Part shown: piece after piece, positions 8,401 to 13,905 of the stretch | Position numbering within the stretch: position 1 is the stretch's first letter | Layout of the letters: the number at the start of each line of letters is the position of its first letter | From: an uncultured Oscillochloris sp. | GTDB taxonomy: Bacteria; Chloroflexota; Chloroflexia; Chloroflexales; Chloroflexaceae | DNA length: 19,045 nt | NCBI GenBank assembly: GCA_903877345.1 | Contig: CAIRDL010000719.1 | Location: 1 to 19,045 of the forward strand | Reading direction: 5' to 3' | Translations under genes and position numbers: made by a program | The notes under the pieces: generated by a model | The model's input: the letters and a program-made list of their open reading frames with translations, nothing else | Database searches by the model: none | Told to the model about the DNA's origin: nothing

Positions 8401-9693
8401 TTCTAGACGGAGAAAGTCGGCGGGGCTATGGAAGCGATGGGGCAGCAGATGCAGTTTGTACTCGGTCTCCAACTTAACCGCATCAAAAACGGTGTGGCCG
8501 CCGGGCATCGTCAGATCGAAGTCAATCAGCCATGCGGTGGTCGTAGCCTTACGCCCGTGCCCGCGTTCACGAATCAGGAGATTGCCCAGATTCATGTCGC
8601 CATGAATAATCGAGGTGTGCAGCGTCATTGCGGGCGACAGGAGCGCGTGGTAGTGCGCCATCGGGTCAAGGATGGTGCGTCCGGCGTGGGCAAGGTTCAA
8701 GCCCGGTGCATCCCCTGGTGTACGTAAATCGTGCGTAGCTACCAAGGTACGGAATTGCTCGTAGCGTGTCCCGACGATCCGACCACCCACCGGCTCGCCC
8801 TTCGTGAGCGCCGCAAGCACCTGTGGGAGTTCGGCCACCGCCACCTGAAGTTCAAGCCGTGCCGCAAGCGGTTCGAGCGGCCGATACAGCCCCTGCTCCG
8901 CCACTGCACCTTCAAGCAGGTGAAGGCGGAGCCGCACGACACCGTCGTGAACCGGACGATCATCCTCAAGGCGAAACGCACGCTGCGGAGCGCTGAACGC
9001 AAGCGTCAGCCGTTCGGGGCGCTTCGCGGTGGGCGGATGATCTGCCAGAGCAAGCATCGTGGCGAGATCCTCCGCCGAGTCAGGCGTGCCACCAATGGTG
9101 AGATCCGCCAAGGTCAGGGTCGGTGGCAGCACACGGTTGTAAAACCAGAGCGGGCGCTGTTGGGCGTAGGGCCGAGCGTCTTGGTGCCACCCGTTCAACG
9201 GGCCAGTATCCCGCGTCAATGTTTCGAGGAAGAGCGCCCGCACCGCCGCAATCGTCGCCCCTTGGTCAGCATTGAGCCAGAGATGCTCCCGCAGAGTACG
9301 GATGGGGCGTTCACCTTGACCCAGGTAATCGTACCCAATCGCGGCCAATGTCGTCGCCTCACTACTACGATGCAACTGCACGCGCTGCATCCCCGTAAGG
9401 TGAGCGACATAGCGCTGGTAGTTGTCGCGCTCGCGACGAATCACCTCGCGGTGCCCAATGCGGATCGCCATTGGGTTATGCTGCACCCCATCAGCGGTGA
9501 ACGGCAGGGCCAGCAACAGGCTGATCGAGCTGAGTCCGGCGCTGCTCCCCGGCAGTTGGTCAAGCGAAACCCGCACCACGTCGGGCTGATCCTGAAACAA
9601 GGTGGCGACCAACTGCTCGACCTGCGCCCGATCCAAACGCAGCGTTGTGGGATCAAGCAGAAATTCAATCAGTGGAGCGAGTCTGGCATTCAT
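5437..9693 (-). CDS. Kinase-like / degenerate STAND NTPase / TPR protein
   Basis: The 1418-residue cytoplasmic protein has three parts. Residues 50-530 look like an aminoglycoside-phosphotransferase-type kinase: a beta-3-like strand MAIRIG (75-80, Arg where Lys is usual), a helix Glu in RRERDNY (E88), catalytic loop HGDMNLGN (364-371) and metal site IDFD (390-393), with a large insertion between the lobes. Residues 560-800 resemble a STAND NTPase, but the P-loop reads GGIGGGRE (587-594), lacking the Lys-Ser/Thr pair, and the Walker B strand lacks acidic residues. Residues 890-1410 are Ala-rich helical hairpins of TPR type. The architecture recalls the kinase and inactive-STAND components of ternary conflict systems described by Kaur, Aravind and colleagues; I cannot confirm family membership. 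ATG 9693 is preferred: AGG lies 6 bases upstream and homology-like sequence begins at MNARLAPL. The upstream 261 bases in this frame overlap the preceding gene and are not protein-like. Only 2 bases separate it from the next gene. Confidence 0.85.
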   Translation of the reverse strand: MNARLAPLIEFLLDPTTLRLDRAQVEQLVATLFQDQPDVVRVSLDQLPGSSAGLSSISLLLALPFTADGVQHNPMAIRIGHREVIRRERDNYQRYVAHLTGMQRVQLHRSSEATTLAAIGYDYLGQGERPIRTLREHLWLNADQGATIAAVRALFLETLTRDTGPLNGWHQDARPYAQQRPLWFYNRVLPPTLTLADLTIGGTPDSAEDLATMLALADHPPTAKRPERLTLAFSAPQRAFRLEDDRPVHDGVVRLRLHLLEGAVAEQGLYRPLEPLAARLELQVAVAELPQVLAALTKGEPVGGRIVGTRYEQFRTLVATHDLRTPGDAPGLNLAHAGRTILDPMAHYHALLSPAMTLHTSIIHGDMNLGNLLIRERGHGRKATTTAWLIDFDLTMPGGHTVFDAVKLETEYKLHLLPHRFHSPADFLRLETALHAALINPNAVEELLHGNTEITQAYEFIAAVRRTALYAPRGARPHPAEYYLGLLGYGLAALKYRNLYASGRAGWLLPSARVEPLAVAAYISAAFAATALDEARQTAVVTESYPSVAGRRVPLRRPPRLIISQDVLVEQIYRQLRGEVPLAVVHGGIGGGREAIAEAVCYELERAGYLVVAPGNLDLRGVHEDVTDALGDAILDRLEAMHGVTGLPERLTGTSPRLTPGRRRIQLQAYSQHLAAALADDDRTFALVLTLRGGDPDLADFAIALGRTLTTTALLIIAGTPLVDLPAEAHVAVPPLSREDLRVYGQRRQLRLPEATLDTLLKVSYGLPGLVEELMTGPSEQLEALLHGSQLERMQGTSAREIFGQLSDHVQFLAGLEALLHTYGHGAPTDLEAVAVRLGALAPWATSKALREVVGAYRAEVANLSELLRETALAALVSHPHYAGICAAASATFATRTPPQLYLAARYAALAGNWQGAEGWLQRLVAQPASAHGLRQDQLMRLAHEVAASGQARDVAALWQLVGDCAAFLGRYAEALDAYHQIVAGALPQDSRVIHAIARMLTIYQAAGRDSEADETAAWLRRVAPADQPLAVLAVAHEGVTLVKHGQAAAAEPSLRDALARLEVGHTQLGDLAQRDTLELRIRLSDWLARALIMQGHFTEAVVLLATVRGEAIQAVGDRALVAMLDNDLGIAYTRRGLPGDRATAKTCFERSFAERQALGDHAGMLRTSQNLAIDAVELATSAADWAAAERFYTRVITLAETVLDHDATQIYGNYLELLIRQGRFGLIDTILAQVAQRQNQGGFTRARGDLNRAKAALWRDDPQTCADELAALAEQLTHDADQVQQVEWATLTLELALRFGHPYPDSVVANIAARTIDAATAPLAAAGSALLRGLLARAHGALTDAQQNLTTAETLWRGVGYAYNAAVVCLWQTEVALQAAAATAPTLARRALDALAPFGATPTLHLAQTYLARTEGA

Positions 9694-9712
9694 CTTATAC
9701 CTGCGATCAATG

Positions 9713-9742
9713 CCATGCCGGGGCAGAGCCGCCCCGGCATGG
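9713..9742 (-). other. Perfect 12-bp intercistronic hairpin
   Basis: CCATGCCGGGGC (9713-9724) and GCCCCGGCATGG (9731-9742) are perfect complements around a 6-base loop. The hairpin starts 9 bases after the stop of the exported papain-like protein and ends about 20 bases before the start codon of the kinase/TPR gene. It has no following T-run, so it may be an mRNA 3'-end stabiliser, a weak or Rho-linked terminator, or a translational control element. It implies that the cassette genes may be expressed at a different level from the secreted protein. Confidence 0.6.
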
Positions 9743-9751
9743 TGCGGGTGA

Positions 9752-12700
9752 CTAGGGCACGAAGCGAGCGAGTAACTCGCCGACCACCCGCTTGTCGTCA
9801 TCGTCGCCATACACGATACGGACAAGGGCAAAACCACCAACACGGTAGACGAGCGGCCAGTCAGCGGTCGTGTACACCGTATCGTAGAGTGGGACGATGA
9901 CCACCTTGCCAACCTTGTACAGTTCCGCTTTGCCAGGGTACAGGTTGCCGACATCCTCCATCACGCCACCGTGCGTGCCTGCGACACCGCCGATGCCGCT
10001 GCCCAGTTGCAGCCCAGGATTGCCCTCGTGACTGAGCCAGAAGCGCAGGGCGGTATCACCGTCGGGCAGTCCATCGCTGGAAGGAGCCTCGCCCGTAGGT
10101 GGCAGCAGGGTCGGCGTGATGATCTGGCTCAGGTTCAACCAGCCACGGTGCCCCCCGTTGTGCTCGATGATCTTGTCGTCCGCGATGACGGTCATCAGCG
10201 CACCGATGGTGGTAGGTGCAGCAGCAAGACTGACTGCGGCGGGGAAGACCGTGCCGCCCAGAAGTTCAACCCGGTCAATGCTCCCATCATTGCCCAAGTC
10301 AATTTGCACCAAGACTGGCGAGTGCGCGAGGTCGTTCCAGAGCAGCGGCGTGTAGATGCGGCGCTCATTGGCCCCAATGGGCTGCGCCGGGAAGGTCATC
10401 TGCCCGATGCCATCGCTCCCGTAGTGGCCCAAGCCCAGATCGTACTGGCGGGCAGCCCCAAGATTGATCACGGTCAGACTGCCCAAGTCAGCGCTGACTT
10501 CGGCGCTGAGTGGGGCTGGGGTAACGGTCGTATTGTTGAGGGCATACACCCGCGTCCACGCATCACTTTCGCGGATCTGGTAGAGACTGGCCAGCTTCGT
10601 CTCGTCACTCCAGAAGGTGGCGCGGCGGAAAGCAGCGTCCATCTCCAAGGAGTCGCGGGTGGTCGCACTCGCGGTGCTGAGGTAACCAGCCAGGGCATGC
10701 GGGCCAAAGAGCATGGTGTCGGCCACCCCGCCGTTGCGAGCACCTACCCCGGTGAAGGTCCACGCTTGGCCCGCCGGGAAGAAGAGCGCGTCGGGGAACG
10801 TTTGGACGTCACGTGGCCCCGTCAGGGGTGTAATCCGCATCGTACTGGTGATCTGACGCACAAACTGCGGCACATCACCGGGGGCCACATAACAACCCGT
10901 GTGGGTGTCGTCGCCGAAGGCGTGGCTATGCCCACCAAAGGCGTGGCTATGCCCGCCAAAGGCGTAGCTATGCCCACCGAAGGCGTGACTGTGCCCGCCC
11001 TCCAGCGCCACAATGTCGGTGTCACTTGCCGTCGGTTGCACCGGCTGCTGCTGAATGAGCTGCAGGGGTGTCGAAAAGAGATCCTTGCCGACCCACGTAA
11101 TGCCCGGAGCCAGTTCGTAGCTCCAAGACCCCGTCGCGAGATTCAGTTCGATAGCCCGATTGTCGCCATCATTGGCCGAAGTCGGCGGATAATTGGGGTC
11201 GTACACATAGACCCGGGCGCGCTGGTTGGGGAGCATAACCAGCTTGTAGGGCAGCAGCGCGTGCCCAATCTCCACGTCGTCGCAGCCGGAACCCTTGAGA
11301 ATACCGATGATTTCGGGGTCGTTGTGCCAAGCGTCACCACCAATGCGCGCCGCTAACCGATTGTAATAGGTCTGGACATCCATCCGCCCTGGCCCTGCCA
11401 TCCAGTTGAGCACCTGCGACCCCACTTGACGCCCGTGGTAGGTCTGGATGTAGTCCTGCGCTGGGGCGGCGTCGGCGATGGTACGCACGGTCGGTGCCCC
11501 GAACTCGGTTGGCTCACGCCCCGCATTGGCATCGTAGAAATCACCAACGGTAGCAGTCATGCCAAGACAAAGACCACCCTTCATCGCCGCACTATAAGCA
11601 GCACTGAATTGGTCATCGTAAATAGCTTTGACTACAGTCTCTTCGTAGAGGTAGGAGATCGGGCGTGGGAGGTAATAATTCCCGGTGGTGGTGAGGCCCG
11701 CTGTAACACTAAGGGGAATAGTGCTCGTCATGCCCAGACTGGCAAGCCCAATGGGCAACGAGAGGCTGTCAGTGGCGCTGATTACCTGGAGGACGTGGGT
11801 CTCGGTGATGAGATGCGTCGTCGCAGGTACACCGTAATCATTGGCGAACTGGTCGAAACTCGGCAGACCCTCGCGATTCGCCCATGCCCAGGTATCAAGG
11901 TTCGGGTTCAGCCCGCTGTCGAGGACGATCTCAAATTCGAGGTACGGTTGCTCGGCGGGTGTCGTGCAATAACTCCCACAGTTACTCGAACGAAACACGC
12001 GGCCAGGCTGACTCTCATCAGCGGCCCGGATCGTGAGTCCGTAGTTCGGGCGGCTTGCATTCAGGACATCCCGTGTCCAAGCGGTAATATCCCAAGCTTT
12101 GGCTCCATTGTCGCCACTCAGCGTAGCGGTTGCGACCGCATCGCCAAGGGACGTCCCAGTAGGTTGATTGTCCCAGTTAATGCTCTGCTGATCCCACGGG
12201 ACGAGGACCGGCTTGACGGTTGTACCCAGAGGCGCGGTGCTGTAGCGCACATACTGGGTAAAGACGATGCGGGCAGCAAGGAGACCGCTACTTTGCATCC
12301 CCGCAGGCAGGACGCTCAAATCTACTGGCGTAAAGATGCGCGTAATGCCCTTGACCACATGGAGCGTGGGGTCGGCGTTCGTCTGATTGATATACCCCAG
12401 AAAGCGGTTCTGGTGGTTGTACATCCCCCCGCCGCCAATTTGCTGCACATCCGACTCACCGCTAAAAAAGGAAGGGTTCGCAAAGCTAGGGTCAAGGCGA
12501 ATCGGGTAGACCCGCGCCGCATCGCGAAGCCATGCCTCCTCCACGCTGAGGTGAGCCAAAAGCGTATCGCCGGTACGCGTCAGACTCAGGCTGAGCGGTG
12601 CGGACGCGCCGGCGGCATCGGCTCCGACTGGAGCAGGCACACGCCAAAGGGCAACCCCAGCAGCATCGCGCAACAGATAGCCGCCATCTTGCAGTGCCTC

Positions 12701-13363
12701 GACGGTCACACCAGGGGCCTGGAGGCGTAAATCGTAACTCGCAGGTGCGCCTGGGCCAGCAAGCACAACCTCCTCTTTCAGCCCCCACGGACGCACGGTA
12801 TAGACCAAATCGGCGGCGGGGAGCGCAACGGGGTAGGTGATCGTGTCGGCAGCGATCACCGGCGACGGGGTGTTCGTGCCCGTGGGCAGCGCAACTGCCA
12901 GATGTGGTTGTCCAGGCCGACCAAGGGTTACGAGTTGGCCGGTCGCATTCCCACGGGAAAAGGTAGCGGTGAAGTCGGCGGCGGCATTGCGATAGCCCAC
13001 GCCATCAGCCACGATCTGGGGATCAATAGCCTGCCAACTCGCTGTCGCCTCATCATAGTAGGCCGTTGGTTCAAAGTAGGACTGAACGAGCGCGACCGTG
13101 CGCCCGTCGCGCTGACCAATGAAGGTACGGGTCGTAGCGGTACGCCCTACCTCGGTGAAGCCAGGCGGGACAGGCGCGGGTGGCGTCGTATCAGTGCCTG
13201 CGCCTCCCACAACCAGTGGAAGAAACGTGCGGGACGTAGCGCCAGACAGGCCAGACGCGGCAGCGTCAGCTGTGAGCCCGCTGCTATGCGGCGGAACTAA
13301 ACCCACGAGCAGGGCGGTGAGCACCAACAGGGCAGCAGTCAGACGGAGCAAACGATGACTCAT
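9752..13363 (-). CDS. Exported DNRLRE-type protein with probable papain-like cysteine site
   Basis: The 1203-residue product has a signal peptide (1-35, core LLRLTAALLVLTALLVGL) and the motif TFLPLVV at 46-52. Residues 90-480 match the general pattern of DNRLRE-type secreted proteins: a beta-rich front, IRLDPS (288-293), WDITAWTRDVL (424-434) and a paired-Cys segment ending PYLEFEIV. Residues 585-760 carry GGLCLGMTA (Cys599), IGHALLPYKLV (His701) and VYVYDPNYP (Asp722/Asn724). Their spacing and order fit a Cys-His-Asn/Asp papain-like site; the assignment is by eye. A His-rich tandem repeat follows (about 789-816). The C-terminal 145 residues (GGHRGWLNL, VVIVPLYD, YRVGGFALV) resemble, at low confidence, a domain at the end of Chloroflexota Tad pilus-assembly-like proteins. 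ATG 13363 is chosen because GAGGG lies 5 bases upstream and the signal peptide starts there; the frame extends 15 codons further upstream. It is divergent from the M23 gene. Confidence 0.8.
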   Translation of the reverse strand: MSHRLLRLTAALLVLTALLVGLVPPHSSGLTADAAASGLSGATSRTFLPLVVGGAGTDTTPPAPVPPGFTEVGRTATTRTFIGQRDGRTVALVQSYFEPTAYYDEATASWQAIDPQIVADGVGYRNAAADFTATFSRGNATGQLVTLGRPGQPHLAVALPTGTNTPSPVIAADTITYPVALPAADLVYTVRPWGLKEEVVLAGPGAPASYDLRLQAPGVTVEALQDGGYLLRDAAGVALWRVPAPVGADAAGASAPLSLSLTRTGDTLLAHLSVEEAWLRDAARVYPIRLDPSFANPSFFSGESDVQQIGGGGMYNHQNRFLGYINQTNADPTLHVVKGITRIFTPVDLSVLPAGMQSSGLLAARIVFTQYVRYSTAPLGTTVKPVLVPWDQQSINWDNQPTGTSLGDAVATATLSGDNGAKAWDITAWTRDVLNASRPNYGLTIRAADESQPGRVFRSSNCGSYCTTPAEQPYLEFEIVLDSGLNPNLDTWAWANREGLPSFDQFANDYGVPATTHLITETHVLQVISATDSLSLPIGLASLGMTSTIPLSVTAGLTTTGNYYLPRPISYLYEETVVKAIYDDQFSAAYSAAMKGGLCLGMTATVGDFYDANAGREPTEFGAPTVRTIADAAPAQDYIQTYHGRQVGSQVLNWMAGPGRMDVQTYYNRLAARIGGDAWHNDPEIIGILKGSGCDDVEIGHALLPYKLVMLPNQRARVYVYDPNYPPTSANDGDNRAIELNLATGSWSYELAPGITWVGKDLFSTPLQLIQQQPVQPTASDTDIVALEGGHSHAFGGHSYAFGGHSHAFGGHSHAFGDDTHTGCYVAPGDVPQFVRQITSTMRITPLTGPRDVQTFPDALFFPAGQAWTFTGVGARNGGVADTMLFGPHALAGYLSTASATTRDSLEMDAAFRRATFWSDETKLASLYQIRESDAWTRVYALNNTTVTPAPLSAEVSADLGSLTVINLGAARQYDLGLGHYGSDGIGQMTFPAQPIGANERRIYTPLLWNDLAHSPVLVQIDLGNDGSIDRVELLGGTVFPAAVSLAAAPTTIGALMTVIADDKIIEHNGGHRGWLNLSQIITPTLLPPTGEAPSSDGLPDGDTALRFWLSHEGNPGLQLGSGIGGVAGTHGGVMEDVGNLYPGKAELYKVGKVVIVPLYDTVYTTADWPLVYRVGGFALVRIVYGDDDDKRVVGELLARFVP
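10916..10999 (-). repeat. Four tandem 21-bp repeats encoding a His-rich segment
   Basis: Four direct 21-base copies occur at 10916, 10937, 10958 and 10979, differing at only a few positions each. On the coding strand each reads GGHSHAF (one copy GGHSYAF). They lie in frame in the exported protein gene, just after the probable papain-like domain, and are followed by GDDTHTGC. Seven histidines in 28 residues suggest a flexible metal-binding linker. In-frame 21-bp units could expand or contract by slippage without breaking the frame. Confidence 0.9.
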
Positions 13364-13559
13364 GCAATCCCTCGTGGTGGCATAGGCACGGCGGTGACGA
13401 CCGTGCACAATTTGAGTGTAGCGACGATGACGTCACCGAACGTGAACAGTTTGCGATCAGGCGACGATCAGCCAGCGAACCACCATGCTGTGGGTGTCCC
13501 CAGATGCTGCGTGGTTCCCGAACCCAACACACAGCGAACATCAGCAGCAAAGTGGCATT

Positions 13560-13568
13560 ATTTTAGCA
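13560..13568 (-). promoter_or_regulatory. Candidate extended -10 for the papain-like gene
   Basis: On the minus strand this reads TGCTAAAAT, an extended -10 (TGn plus a five-of-six match to TATAAT), inside the AT-richer island. It would give a leader of roughly 190 bases before ATG 13363. No good -35 is present at 16-18 bases, so the call rests on the extended -10 and local composition only. Confidence 0.25.
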
Positions 13569-13666
13569 GTACCGGAAACAGATGAAATTCTGATGAATAT
13601 GCGCGTAAAGATTTACATAGATATTCCAGGGATATGGTCACGTATTGGACGATGCTACTGCGGTAA

Positions 13667-13703
13667 ACCCAACGTGGTAGCGTGCCTTGGCGACCCGTTG
13701 GGT
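13667..13703. promoter_or_regulatory. Inverted repeat ACCCAACG...CGTTGGGT, possible operator
   Basis: Two perfect 8-base arms (13667-13674 and 13696-13703) face each other with centres 29 bases apart, about three helical turns. That spacing suits two dimer half-sites on one face of DNA, and the site lies between divergent genes. No binding protein can be named; the winged-helix ATPase encoded downstream is one candidate. Confidence 0.3.
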
Positions 13704-13838
13704 ATGTGGCGATTTGTTTATCGGCCTCCATGCTCAGCTCGTGCAGAAGCGCTTGGCCCAAAGGGAGGCGCGAGAGCAACACACTCCGCCGTTGACGGAT
13801 CGGCAAAGGCCCAAGAGTTGATCACCACACCCTGCCTC

Positions 13839-13861
13839 ACACATGGTACTAATCCATGTGT
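13839..13861. promoter_or_regulatory. Inverted repeat ACACATGG...CCATGTGT upstream of the M23 gene
   Basis: Perfect 8-base arms (13839-13846 and 13854-13861) flank a 7-base TACTAAT centre, ending 44 bases before ATG 13906. It could be an operator dyad or a hairpin in the 5' leader of the M23 mRNA. Its AT-rich centre within a GC-rich region makes chance less likely. Confidence 0.4.
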
Positions 13862-13905
13862 AGAGCCACCCTGGCCGCTTACGCCGTATCACCAAGGATC
13901 AGATC

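Larger units (their letters stand above)
13364..13905. other. Divergent intergenic region between two exported-protein genes
   Basis: These 542 bases separate the minus-strand papain-like gene from the plus-strand M23 gene and should hold both promoters. I found no coding sequence with recognisable protein character. An AT-richer island at about 13555-13640 contrasts with its GC-rich surroundings. A TGACGTCA palindrome lies at 13427-13434. Two clear inverted repeats (13667-13703 and 13839-13861) are listed separately. No -35/-10 pair for the plus-strand gene was convincing. Confidence 0.6.

Noticed and set aside
9694..9954. 87-codon upstream extension of the kinase/TPR protein
   Set aside because: It overlaps the 3' end of the preceding gene in another frame, reads as Ser/Thr/Arg noise, and a better start with a ribosome site is at 9693.
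10916..10999. CRISPR array
   Set aside because: The 21-base units are directly adjacent without spacers and encode in-frame heptads of a protein.
9971..12730. Two long plus-strand frames (about 461 and 434 codons) opposite the papain-like gene
   Set aside because: They are antisense shadows in GC-rich DNA; the minus strand shows a signal peptide and coherent motifs throughout.
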